Below are positions 11,048 to 22,684 of a stretch of DNA of 64,000 nucleotides, in pieces. Numbering within the stretch: position 1 is the first letter of the stretch; the number at the start of each line of letters is the position of its first letter. Made by a program: the position numbers and the translations under genes. The stretch is from Siderastrea siderea (taxonomy: Eukaryota; Cnidaria; Anthozoa; Scleractinia; Rhizangiidae), in assembly GCA_964030785.1 (NCBI GenBank), contig OZ034966.1:7111152-7175151 (forward strand), read 5' to 3'. The notes beneath the pieces were generated by a model that saw nothing but the letters and a program-made list of their open reading frames with translations, was not told where the DNA came from and did not search any database.

Positions 11048-14000
11048 CAGGCTTTTAGCCAGGATTTAGAGGCTAGCCGTCCACTAATTAATATGGGACC
11101 GAAGGCCCCATAACGCTAGGGGGGTCTGGGGGCATGCCCCCCAGAAAATTTTGAAAATTTTAATAGTCGTAGATGCATTTTCAGCGATTTTCAGCCGATA
11201 AACTCGTTGATCAGACAATTTGAACTTGAATGTTAAATGTGTACATTGTACCTGCTTCTGCCCATGATAAACGCGTCACGGCGTCAGTTGTGTTAAACCA
11301 CCACCATGCTTTTCTTTTAATCCAACGTTTATCCGACGTTGATCTTGGCGGCCATCTTGGGGAAGTTGGAGACTGGGAACGAGTAAATATGTCTTGGGGC
11401 TGTACCGTGGGGGAGCCTGGGAGGGTGGCTGGGAATTATTTTTGTAAGGAAAGCGGACTGATACAAAACAGAAAACAGAAAAATTGTTATTGAATTTGGC
11501 TTCTTTTTAATGTTGAAGATGTAGCTGTTCTAGCAGACATTTTTCAAGTCATTAGATCTTACGGTCCATGGAGAACTTGAAGCGAAGAGCAAGATATTCA
11601 GCGCTGATGGAGCGATGACAGTGAGAAAAATAAACAAAGAAGAGAACACGTGGAAATCGGTGGAATCCGATTAGAAACTACAACTTAGAATTTCGTTACA
11701 TGTTCATTAGTTAGTACTTGTTATACGCTATTGTACCTTGATTATTTTGTACCACTATTTTGAAAACTGTTCAAAAAAGAGTTTTAACATGATCAAATTT
11801 TTGCCTTGTTATATTAATAAGGTAAATTGTCCAAGCCTTCCAGTAGTTCAAGCATTTCAAATCCTGCGAGGACGCTGGTCGAAGATCACTTGGACAGCCT
11901 CGTAGTTTACATCCTCAATAGGGATTCCCGCATAGCTGAGCCGCATCAACTTGTCGAGCTGGCTGATTGAAAGGAGGGTTCTTGACTTTGTTTTGATGCG
12001 ATTTTGGCAGCTGAACACCCTTTCAGCCTCTGCGTTTCCAACCATCACACACAAGGATAAACACATGAGTTTGAACATACCTGGCGAGAAATTGCATAAT
12101 TATAAGCCACATAATTTCTTCTGGGAACAGTGGGAAGCTAGTCAAGGGAACAGTTTTCTGAGGATGTATTTTCTCGCAAGGAATTTATATAAATAATGTG
12201 TAAAAAAATTCCAGCTGGAAAATAAGAAACGTTCGGTACAAACGTTTGATATTTGTCTCAAACAAGGATCTTGTTAACAAATTATCTACCTGGATACAGT
12301 GCTTGATTCCCTCGCATAGGTCCCCGAAATATGTGTTCCATAAGCTCGGGGGGTGTGTAGAAATGCCACTCCTCCTCGCCATCACCATTCACGCGGCGCT
12401 CACCCAGGCTTTGAAGCACTGAACGTTTGAAAGCCAAAAACTCTGCCCTACATACGTCTGCATCAATTGGGGCTGCAAACCTTGCATGAGCTCGGTTCTC
12501 CATTGGACGACCGAAGTGGTCCATGAGACGTTGCAAATGCTGATTTCCCCAGCCAACCAACTGATGCCGGTCGGCAGGGTACGAGGCTGGCTCAAACACT
12601 TGCATGGCAGATATTAGCTCGACATGGTGGAAACGGGCACGAAGATTTGCTATAAGAAGATTGAGAAATGCCAGCCTTATTTCTTGAAACCGCCGTCTCT
12701 GATCTGGCTCTCCACGCCGAGGGGTGAAGTCAATGGCAGCCCCCTTGAAGTGACCAACTGGAGCTGAATTGAGTTCCCTTTCCATTGCTGTCAACACCGG
12801 TCCATTGCTACGTCTTAGATCTTCAAGCGTCTCAATGCAGTCGTGCAATTGCTGCTGAACAGCGGAAAAACAGACATCTCTGTACTGAAATACCTTTGAA
12901 AGGTGATTCGTGACAGAGAGCACTTCAGCAGCCAAGTGCACGAGGGCAAAGTAGACATACGAGGTAAGTTGCTTGTTTAGGCCGATAGCAGTTGGGTCTC
13001 CTTGGGCAGCTTCTTCACTCACGAGGACAAGAAGAGCCTCATAATTTCTTAGGATGGCGGTTAAGGCTTCACCCATACTAAGCCAGCGAATTTCAAAAAT
13101 TCGCTTGATCTTGATATTTTTTTGATGAAGGAGATCATTCAGCTCCTTCATTCGCCCTGCTCTTTTTGGAGATTGGCTTAGGTGGTTATAAAGGCCACTG
13201 ATTATCGATGTGAGGCTCTGCATTTCAGGAACATTTTTACATGGCTGGCTCACTGCAAGATTAAGGCGATGACAAACGCAGTGAATGCAGATACAATGCG
13301 GGTTATCCTCATGCATCAGGCGGTGTGGTGACTCCATTTAAGTGGCCAGTCATTACGGATACACCATCCGTTCCAAGCCCACACACCTTTAACATTGATA
13401 TGTGCTTTGCTGTTAGAATTTGTTTCAGGTTTTTGTAAATTCCGACAGCACTGCCATCCTGAACTTCCCTACACTTTAGGAAAGTAGTGACTAATTTAGC
13501 ACTGGCAAGATCAACATATCTGGCTACAGCCACTATGTGCTTCTCATTAGATCTGTCAATACTTTCATCAATGCCGACACCTACGCAAAGGACTCGACCT
13601 GAGTTTTGAATCAATTTCCCCCTCGACTACTTCATTGAGTGCCGAAAGAAGCTGATTAAATATGTCAGGGCTATCGTAGCTCGCGTTACCACCAACGTGA
13701 AGATTTTGAACATCAAGGCAACCCTGCAACCTTTGTAAGTTTAACAAACTTGCATACTTCCGATTGGCAACTTCTTCAGTAACAATCCAATAGACAGTCC
13801 GGAGAGCGGCTACGATTGACTTATTTCTCTGTAGTTGCGCTGCCGTAAAAGTTGCTGGAAGAGTTCGCTGGCCAGGTGCTTCTGCTGCCATAGCCTCTTT
13901 GTGTTCAACGCTTTTTAAATGCGTTGTTACAGTTTTCATCCGAAAATTGTCTGTGCCAGTTACCCAAGGACCTTTTATGCCGTGTTTTTCACACATAGTA

Positions 14001-15095
14001 CAAAACATCAAGTCCAGTCCTTCATCATTTCTCAACCACGATTCAAACTGTACTTTCCAAGACAGGGGAAATGTTCTACCTCTTTTGGACCGTTTTTTTG
14101 GCCCAGCTTCTTGATCAACCTTTGAGATGACGAAATGCATTGAAATTAGTTTGTGCGGGTTTATTGTGACAGGTAAGTATCCGGTTAGGTCACCTCATTT
14201 TCAGAGTACTAAAGACTGTTCTGAATTTGAAGGTAATCCCGGAAACAGAGGTTTTAAAACAGATGATAAAAGGTTTTGTGAGATTGCAACATTTGCAACA
14301 GATTACAACATTACATCATAAATTGATTGCTGTCGGCCGGAAAATGCAAGTTTTTCCGTAATTTCATTCGAAAGTATGGTCTTTATACGCACAAAAATTT
14401 TCTGTTTGTTTTCTTCTGCTCAGTTTCATCGATAATGAAAGCCTTTATTTACTAAGTTTGGAACTTGAATGACTTGACATAACACGGGGTAAAACATAGC
14501 TTAAATAACACTAAGTCAGTAAAAATTGAGTAAACAAATTAAACGATATTATAAAAGTCTTACCGACACATCCCGCGAACGTTCTGGTGAATCGACTTCT
14601 TCATCTTCTTCGTCTTCACTATCACATTGATCTGTTTCATTCGATGCCGACTTTTTTCCAAAAAAACTGAGCAAAGATGTTTGGCTCATGACAAATGCAG
14701 GATTGTAATCACTGCAAAGCATGATCGCGAAACAAACACGTGCCGGGTTCACAAGTTAGTACTTCATGTAGCCACCAACAAGCGCTCCCCTAGGAACACT
14801 TCTTGCAAGCTACATGACGTTCCTTTCCGTTGAATCGGTTTCGTAACGCGCATCATACTCTACAAGCGTTTTAACGGAAAAATGGTGTCCAATATTCGCC
14901 TATGAAGGAAAACTAAAGTAGAAATAAGGTAATGGTGAAATGATGCGTGAAGTTTTTACACAATCACTAATTTTTCTTAGAACTATTATGAAATCATTGA
15001 CTGCAAATCAACAAGATCTTCTTTTTATTCATTTATTTTTTCCTGAAAAATGGCCGTCCACAGGACGGCTGGACGGCCACCTGGCTAAAAGCTTG
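11048..15095 (-). mobile_element. hAT DNA transposon, nearly complete, with 8-bp TSD
   Basis: The left end CAGGCTTTTAGCCAGG and right end CCTGGCTAAAAGCTTG are inverted repeats with one mismatch. GTTGTCAC flanks both sides (11040-11047 and 15096-15103). An 8-bp TSD and CAG-type ends are standard for hAT. A G-rich/C-rich palindrome near 11115-11145 lies subterminally. The interior encodes a hAT transposase on the minus strand with likely introns. The 4048-bp length is normal for an autonomous element, but the frames are damaged. Confidence 0.92.
11857..14752 (-). pseudogene. hAT transposase with TTF-type zinc finger, multi-exon, damaged
   Basis: This would cut and join the hAT ends. Reading the minus strand: a first exon (14569-14692) with MSQTSLLSFFGKKS and an acidic stretch, ending at a good donor (GTCG|GTAAGA, about 14567); a zinc-finger block (14140 down to about 13570, FPLSWKVQFESWLRND...CTMCEKHG...HLKSVEHK); the start of the RNase H fold (GIDESIDRSNEKHIVAVARY, 13309-13614); a long helical insertion (12282-13337, including HCVCHRLNLAV and RWLSMGEAL); and the C-terminal dimerisation domain (VGNAEAERVFSCQNRIKT, 11857-12078). 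A plausible acceptor (CTCGCCAG|GT) precedes the last exon. Frame changes near 13330 and 13600 suggest inactivity. Confidence 0.85.
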
Positions 15096-15103
15096 GTTGT
15101 CAC
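15096..15103 (+). repeat. Shared target copy GTTGTCAC between two abutting transposons
   Basis: This 8-bp copy is both the right TSD of the hAT and the left TSD of the 7.57-kb element. The other copies are at 11040-11047 and 22677-22684. Confidence 0.88.
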
Positions 15104-15109
15104 CACTGG

Positions 15110-15700
15110 AAAAGTTTAAAATTTACGAAACATGTAATTTTCATGTAAATTTGGATTTACAGGGTTTGTAAATTGCAATTTACATTTTAAGGTTTTGTAA
15201 AATAAAATCTACATGAAATTTACACGTTTCAATAGATTATTTAAAGGTGGTGTAAATGAAAATTTACAGGGTCATTTTCTGGTTTTATAATTCGAAAAAC
15301 ATGTAAAAAACGTGTAAATTCCTTTTGGCAAATTTACAGTATCTGTAGTGTAGAAAGATATGTAAATTTTTTGAACCCATCATGTAAATAACATGTAAAT
15401 GGCCTTAACAGAAAACTGCGGTGTTAGAACTCTGTAAATTGAATTTACGAGGAACTGATATCTTTCCATGGACAATGTAAATGTCCTGTAAATGGTACTT
15501 TACATGGTCATGTTCTAATGCAGATTTGAGGATAATGTAAATAACATGTAAATTTATGGTTACTAGAAAAGGGGGCGATTGAACCGCATATCGTTTCCAT
15601 GTGTCATGTAAATGAGCTGTAAATAGTGATTTTCAACATGTAAATGGTTTTACCAGATACAGCAAGGTTGCTGTTGATGCTTGAACATTAAATTTACATG
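15110..15700. repeat. Left subterminal cluster of CATGTAAAT-type motifs
   Basis: About twenty copies or variants of ATGTAAAT, with several in inverted form, recur every 20-60 bp. Similar motifs in inverted orientation crowd the right end of the same element. Such clusters are often transposase-binding sites (inference). Confidence 0.65.
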
Positions 15701-15779
15701 AAACTTTTTCACAGAATTGTTATCTGACAGAGTAATGGGCTCCTGTATCTGATAAGAAATTAAGGTGATTTCTTTGTGA

Positions 15780-16460
15780 AAACAAAATGGCATATACGGG
15801 GCTCTGACGTAAAATGACATATACGGGGCCAAGTAAAATATCTGTAAAATGGCATGTACGAGGCTCTGTTAAATGTCTGTGGTCTTCCATAGCTCAAAAG
15901 GAGGTCGTTCCCAGGGTACGTGAGGTATATTTAATCTAGTAAATCAGTTATCGTTCGAGTACTGACGTAGGCAAGGATTAAGCTTCGGTTGAACAGAGAG
16001 AATAGAGTTCTGGTTTATCAAAGAACAGTGTTCTGGAGCCTTAGGGTGGTTAGCTTTCATTAATTGTTATGGTAACACTGTATTTATATTCTTAAAATTT
16101 TATTCCTGGCAATTAACGATCGTGTGCCATTCCGTTCCGGTTTTTCCTTCTTCTTTTCTTTCTTCTTCCTTCTTGAATTTTTCTCAATGTAAGTTAAGTC
16201 AAGAAAATGACCTCCTTTGGACCTATGGAATCTAGGCTCTACCAGTGTCCGTAAAACGGCACATACCGGGCTCTTTAAAATGTCTGTAATAGGGCATAAA
16301 CGGGGCTCTGTAAAATGTCTGTAAAATGAAGGAAATGGGACATCATAAAATCTCTGTAAATTGACGTAAACGGGGGACCACAAAAACTCTGTAAATTGAC
16401 GCAAACGGGGCATCATAAAATCTCAGGCTCCTGCTGTAAATCATGAAGTCGCAAACAGGG
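15780..16460. repeat. Degenerate repeats of a TCTGTAAAATGGCATATACGG-like unit
   Basis: Variants of GGCATATACGGGGCTCTG and TAAAATGTCTGTAAAAT recur at 15785-15880 and again at 16240-16430, with other sequence between. It is an old, imperfect satellite-like stretch; the open frame across it (16084-16416, minus) is not a gene. Confidence 0.6.
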
Positions 16461-17420
16461 CATCATAATTTATAGGTGCTACAAATTTGCGTTAGTTTAT
16501 CAATTTAGAAACGTTTCAAACAGAGTACTGGCGTTAATTATATTCATCTGAAAATACCCCCGTTTAATTTCATTGGCGAACGATCCGCGCAAGGTGCCCC
16601 ATATTTGATGTACCAACCGGGCTCGTTGCTCCTTGTCAGCGGTATTTTCTCAACTTAACGGATAAGAAAAAATAAAAAACGCAGTTGCAATTTGAAAGAA
16701 ATTTGTTGTAGATTTAGAGTACTGATATTATTAGAGCTAATGAAAATGAATGGAAAAGCGGTTCGCATTTTCAGTTATTTGCCGGTTCTGGCCCAATCTC
16801 GTACCAGGGCGGGTTTGGCCGAGTGACCTTGGGTACGAATTGATCATGCGCAAAGTGGTTCCCTTCCCGACGTGCTGTTCGTATTTTTGGCGCCGATCGT
16901 TGAATTCATCGTTTGAGGTCTAAAATTTCTGTCGCTTTGGAGAGATGGCTTGTGAACTATTCCTTCTCCTTGCTTCACGGTCTCTGAATAGCAGCAAACA
17001 ATCTTCTTACAGCGGATTAACGATCAGTGGGAATGTTCTTCTGCCATTTAACAAGCTGGATGGAGTCAACTTTTGGCCGCCATATTTGATGGCTCATGAT
17101 CATGTATGGTTCTTGTTGTAATTGCCAAGGTAAGCTAAGTTTTAGACTGTAAAACGTGAGCTAAGGCTCTTGTATATCCAAATATTCGTGCCTTGTTTGA
17201 TATTTACCACGTTTAAGCGAATTGCCTCGCACTTTAAGTGTTCTTGATGACACTGTCTTTGGGACTTCAAAAGTACATGATGTAAGCTCAACATTAATTG
17301 TGGCTCATTTCTGAGTTCCCACACCTTTTAAAATCAAGACTGGAATAAGCTTATATTTTCTTTGTTTTAAATTATCATGATAACACATTTAATTTTATAG
17401 TTTGAGATCTTATTGCTTGC

Positions 17421-18107
17421 CCGACGTGACCAACCGAACCAAATTGAACATTCGATTAATCAAATTCAATCGAACCCAGTCGAACTCAATCATATGATTG
17501 GGTTCGGTAATCGAATTCAGTCGTGCTCTCCCAAAAATAATGGAGCAATCGAACGTTGATTAGGTTCGATTGTGTTCGATAAGGTTTGATTCAGTTCGAC
17601 GGCAAGGCAATCACAAAACATGATCAGTGTGGGATGCCATTCCATTGAAAATAGAGGTAGCAGAGCCAAATCTGGGGAGATGCAAGTTTTTCTCGGCAGC
17701 TTACAATGCCAACTCTTTCCACATCATTGGCTTGGTTCATTGAATTTTGCGTGGGTTATTGTAAAGATTACATATGCTGATAAGAAATAAATGAATCATA
17801 TATGAAAATTTAAAATAGCTGGGGTGAATTGAAATTTATACAATCTTCTGTTGTCTTATGAACTTAATTTGTAATTTGCTCTCACATTGTGAACAATACT
17901 GTTCAAATAACTTATATATTTTGAATGATTTTTTTTGTTCGATTCGATCGATTGGGTTTGAAAATCGAACACAATCGATCTTTCACACAATTTCTTTAGT
18001 TCGATTGTGTTTGATTTCCGAACCAATCAAACCTAGTCATTCGATTTAGTTTGATTGGGTTTGATTGAGTTCCATTACTGAAAAGTTCGATTGGTCACAT
18101 CAGGTAC
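17421..18107. mobile_element. MITE of about 690 bp rich in GTTCGATTG motifs
   Basis: The ends are inverted repeats of about 20 bp: CCCGACGTGACCAACCGAAC on the left and GTTCGATTGGTCACATCAGG on the right. The interior repeats TCGAAC / GTTCGAT-type motifs at both sides. A related, uninterrupted copy of the flanking DNA lies at about 18205-18310 and serves as an empty site. No ORF. Confidence 0.72.
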
Positions 18108-18811
18108 TTGGTACAGTTTGCTAGTGATGGCTTTGTTGTTAGATCTTCAAGCTGCTGTACTATTTGCAAGTGACCACATTGACTCTGATCGAATATGGGT
18201 TTTATCATGTTTGTACATTTAATTTCATAATGTGAGATCTTTATGCTTGGTACGGTTTGCTAGTGACAGTTTTTTGTGAGATCGTCAAGCTGCTGTACCA
18301 TTGTGAGTGACCATATCACCTTATATTCCATCTGTTTCTGTCAGACAGACCGGTAACATCTATTAGTGTGATCAGTGTATACCCAGGGCTGTCATTAAGG
18401 GCCGTAAACCGTAACACCTGTTATGGCTGAGTATTCATGATGGGACCTCAATGTTATGGATGAACTCGGTTTCTTGTCCTTACAATTTACTTACAAGTTT
18501 GTTATGGGTGTGAAGTTCAAGGTAACAGGTGACTCAAAGCTTAATGACAGCCCTGTATACCGAATCATTGGTTACTCAACCCTGGTCATGCATTCCTGTC
18601 AATATCAAACTAATCAATGGCTTCTGGCACCCAGCCAGAGTAGGAATTTGACAGGTTTACAATTTGCATAATCTGGCTGTAACAGTCAGTTAATTTCTTT
18701 ATTTTTACATCACTTTATTGTTATTCTCTTTTCTCTTTGCTGCCCATTTTTTTTCAATGCATAAATGTTGAGAGATCTCAAACACTAGGCCAGGTATTTA
18801 CGTATTCTTAA

Positions 18812-19047
18812 GGACGGTGCCTCCTTTTGTTACTGCCCATACGTTCTGCGCTTAAGTTTGGAAAGAAATTGCCATACATTCTTTGTATTTTAATGCTTTT
18901 TTAGAATTATGGTTGCTTAGTTATCTCTGAAAAATGCACAGTTACCCACATTTTTCTGTCTGAATTCCAATAGCCCTTGCTAAGATCTACTTTTTCCCCA
19001 TAGTCATAACCTTAGCAAAAGTACATCTGTATTAGGAGGCACCGTCC
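18812..19047. mobile_element. 236-bp MITE with TTAA target site
   Basis: GGACGGTGCCTCC at the left end and GGAGGCACCGTCC at the right are perfect inverted repeats, flanked by TTAA at 18808-18811 and 19048-19051. TTAA duplication is typical of piggyBac and Kolobok groups. Non-coding. Confidence 0.85.
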
Positions 19048-19516
19048 TTAAAAGGTTGTGCAACTATGCAAATCGAAGTCAGTCAAACTCTCACCCTGGC
19101 CTGAGGCTGGAAGTCATGCATTAACTATTATGGAATATCAGATCAAGTTTCACTTTGAATTGTTTATTTCAAGAGCCACTTATTGCAACAAAAAATAGCC
19201 ATTAATGAATTCATTTGTTTGTAACTGACAGGAACACATGACTGCGTTAGTTTGAGAACAAAATAAGGCCTTTGTGCAAGAGAAATTTATGCCTTAGCAG
19301 TGACTAACCTTCAAATCACTGTTTTTTATTGCACAATGAAATCAAGACAAATAGTGTACACCAGGCCTTTGTTGATGGCTTAAAATTTGGTTGCTGACAT
19401 AATTATAATATGTAAATAGCCGCATCTCTGTTACATGAATGCTGTGTTTGAAAAATGACCAATGTAAGGCCGATTTGCTTAAAAATGCACAGAAGACCCC
19501 TTATTCCACAAAAAAT

Positions 19517-19610
19517 ATCAACTTAAGCAGCTGATAACAAAACAACCTGAAGAAAATTTCTTGCCTGAAGTTTTTTTCAGGTTGTTCTTTTATCAGCTGC
19601 ATAAGTTGAT
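19517..19610. repeat. Fold-back repeat, about 35-bp arms
   Basis: ATCAACTTAAGCAGCTGATA at the left pairs with TATCAGCTGCATAAGTTGAT at the right, and the pairing extends inward through ACAACCTGAA / TTCAGGTTGT. The loop is about 24 nt. A short MITE or hairpin element. Confidence 0.8.
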
Positions 19611-21180
19611 ATCATTAACTGTGATGGTCATTATCATCTCATAGTTTAGTACCACTTGCCTTTTTGACAAGTTTTAGTGAAGATACTTTCTTATCATTGC
19701 TTTGGCTCAAAGAGTAAAATAGTCAATCAGCTCTTTTCATGTACATGCATGTAAACATTTCATTCAAGGGGAATCCTTCAAATTAACTTTTAGGTGATTT
19801 CTGATTATAAAAAGGAAAGGCGGGATGCCATAAAAGCTGATTCCGTGAAGTTGTTGCAAACAGGGCTTGTAAGTATTCATGTATTAATTTATTACTCGTT
19901 AATATATGTAACAGTAAGTTTTCTGAAAATTAGTTTTAGGATTACTTGAAAAAAAGTTTTAACCATTGCCTTAAAAGCTCAATGCCAGCCTTTTAGTGTG
20001 TTGGATGCATGTCACAGACAATTCATCACAGTCAAAATACTCAGCATGTGACCATTTGCCTGACACTAGTAATAAATCAATCAACAGTTATTTGAAATTA
20101 TGGTACTGGATATCATTGGAATATTACAATAGGCTATGCAAAATTGAAATTTTGATCCCATTAATAAAATCTATCTGTTATTAGTGAAAGTCATTCCTAA
20201 ATAAATATACGAATGTGCTGAATATCTTGAATGTAATTCAGTTTGGTGTGTACTAATTAATAACCATGTAGTGAATTCAGTGTGCAAGAAAATGCAGGTT
20301 TTGACAGGGTGTCTGTATTAAGCGGGTACTATATTTATTAATTAGTCTAGTGTCTGTGCTTATGGTTACTGTTAATCACATTTCTCTTCCAGGTTCAAAG
20401 AGACCAAGAAATTATGATTGCCCTCCACTTTTCAAAAGAGAGACAGGTTTCCTCTGTCACATTAAAAAGACTGAAACCATTGTGCAAGGTTCACTGCATT
20501 CCTTGCATGCCAGGGACACCTAAACAAGACCTACTGAGTTCCCTAGGACAGGTTCTGTTTGAGAAATGTAGTAAAATGTAAAACAATGAAGAACTTATCA
20601 CCTATGATAACCTCGTAACTATTGAGTTACCTACCGGTACTAATTTGTCATATGCAATTGAACTTTGCTTACACGTAACATAATTATTTTCTTGGTTATA
20701 AAAACCAGGGTTCAAATAAGATACAATTTAACAGCATTCATAAGTCGACCTTACACAATGTACACATACATTTCTGTTGATGAGACTGATTCTTCTCCAA
20801 TGGGTGTACTACTTTGGGTGCATAAACCATCACCCAATACCACTCCACAATGTACTGAGTACCAAATTCTAAAGTTGCAAATACTAAAACGAATGCTGTG
20901 TCTGAGCCCCAAGTTGTAAGCACTGGTCCACTTAACCAGGAAAATATGGTACAAGACAACAATTCGATGAAATCTAGTTCAATGAATTTTTCTTTTGTTT
21001 TGTGAAAGTTGATGCTGTAGAATAAATTATGATGTCGGCATCTACATAACGAATCTTAGAAATATACCAGAGTCAAATACATGTATCTTGACACTTTACG
21101 ATGGATTCAGCTCAGCAGTAGAGCAATAAGTGCAAGAATTATTTACTAATACTCATAGCAAGGTAACATTTTGAAGTAAT

Positions 21181-21322
21181 ATATCAAACACGAGAAAAAG
21201 TGTTTCATCAGGATATCCAAACCCCGAGAAGTGGGTTGAAAACACGAGGCGCAGCCGCGTTTTTTTGACCGACTTTGAGGTGTTTGGATACTTGATGAAA
21301 CACTCTTTCGAGTTTTTGATAT
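21181..21322. repeat. Fold-back repeat, about 60-bp imperfect arms
   Basis: ATATCAAACACGAGAAAAAG and GTGTTTCATCAGGATATCCA on the left pair with inverted copies at 21270-21322. The centre includes GGCGCAGCCGCG. Probably a small inverted-repeat element. Confidence 0.7.
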
Positions 21323-21670
21323 GGCTTCTCAAACCATTCATAATTCTTGGAGGACCATTGGGTTGCATCGTCACTGATTTATGCTTTTCACCTGACAACG
21401 TTTTTTCAATTGGGTGTATATAACAAATTGTTAGAATGATTAATACAAATGTGTGGTATCTTTTAATATAACTTAATTGGTCAAAAACAATTATTACCAT
21501 TTGAATCGAAACACAAGGATATTTATACATTTAACAAACCTATATTGATGTGAAAATATTTTGAAAGCACATAGTTCAAATTATAATTTTTATTGAATTG
21601 GGCAGAATGAAACATTAAAGTTTTAATGTATTTTTATTACACATTTTTATTTACTGAGGACTGTATGAGT

Positions 21671-22480
21671 TATTTACAGGATCTTGACAGCCCTCCCTTT
21701 TAATTTCAATTTACGTGGTATTTGCAGGATCTTGACAGCCCCCTTTTTAAATTTACGTGGTATTGACAGGATCTTGACAGCCCCTCTTTTTCAATTTACA
21801 TGATATTTACAGGGTCTTGACAGCCCCCCCTTTTCGATTTACATGACATTTACAGGATCTCAAGAGCCCCTCTTTTTCAATTGACATGATATTTACAGGA
21901 TATCGACAGCCCCCCTTTTTCGATTTACATGATATTTACAGGATATCGACAGCCCCCCTTTTTCAATTTACGTGGTATTTACAGGATCTGGGCAGCTTCC
22001 CTTTATTAGTTTACGCGGTATTTACAGGATCTCGACAGCCCCCTTTTTCGATTTACATGATATTTACAGGATCTCGAGAGCCCCTCTTTTTTAATTTACA
22101 TGATATTTACAGGATATCGGCAGCCCCCCTTTTTCGATTTACATGATATTTACAGGATATCAACAGCCCCCCCTTTTCAATTTACATGGTATTTACATGG
22201 TCTCGACAGCCCCCCTTTTTCAATTTACGTGGTATTTACAGGATCTCGACAGCCCCCTTTTTTCAATTTACGTGGTATTTACTAAGTTATTTACAGGATC
22301 TCGACAGCCCCCCTTTTTTAATTTACGTGGTATTTACAGGGTCTCGACAGCCCCCCCCTTTTCAATTTACATGGTATTTACAATGTCATTTACAGGATCT
22401 TGGCAGCCACCCTTTTTCAATTTACATGGTCTTCACAGGATCTCGACAGGCTCCCTCTTATAAATTTACATGTTATTTAC
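21671..22480. repeat. Minisatellite, 43-bp unit, about 18 copies
   Basis: The unit is TTTACATGATATTTACAGGA followed by TCTCGACAGCCCCCCTTTTT and a few A/T bases. Copies run almost without break and vary slightly. Because 43 is not a multiple of 3, overlapping open frames with repeated peptides appear; they are not genes. The array lies subterminally in the 7.57-kb element, and each unit carries the TTTACA motif seen at the other end. Confidence 0.9.
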
Positions 22481-22684
22481 ATGATCTGTGTTCTTTTGCC
22501 TTACAACATTTACAGGTATCTTTCTTTATATTTACATGTTTCAATGCTGAAATTTACATGATATTTACAGTATCTTTTGAGAACATGTAAAAGTCCAAAA
22601 ATCATGTAAATTTACTTTTTACAGTATCTTTTTACCCTTTTACATGTTATTTACATAGTATGTAAATTTTCAACTGGTTGTCAC

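Larger units (their letters stand above)
15104..22676. mobile_element. 7.57-kb non-autonomous DNA element with 8-bp TSD and repeat-rich ends
   Basis: The element begins CACTGGAAAA and ends with the inverted form TTTTCAACTG (8 of 10 match), and GTTGTCAC flanks it. Both ends are packed with short TTTACATG / CATGTAAA motifs, irregular on the left and in a 43-bp array on the right. I see no transposase or other gene in 7.5 kb. The TSD length and CA...TG ends suggest a hAT-related family moved by another element's enzyme (inference). Smaller elements nested within it are listed separately; the rest of the interior shows no coding signal. Confidence 0.75.

Noticed and set aside
21671..22480. CRISPR-like regular array
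   Set aside because: Units are contiguous 43-bp tandem copies with no unique spacers, and the context is a eukaryotic transposon end. It is a minisatellite.
21886..22590. Overlapping plus-strand ORFs with repeated DIYRIS / QPPFF peptides
   Set aside because: They are frame products of the 43-bp minisatellite; several frames are open at once and none has a domain.
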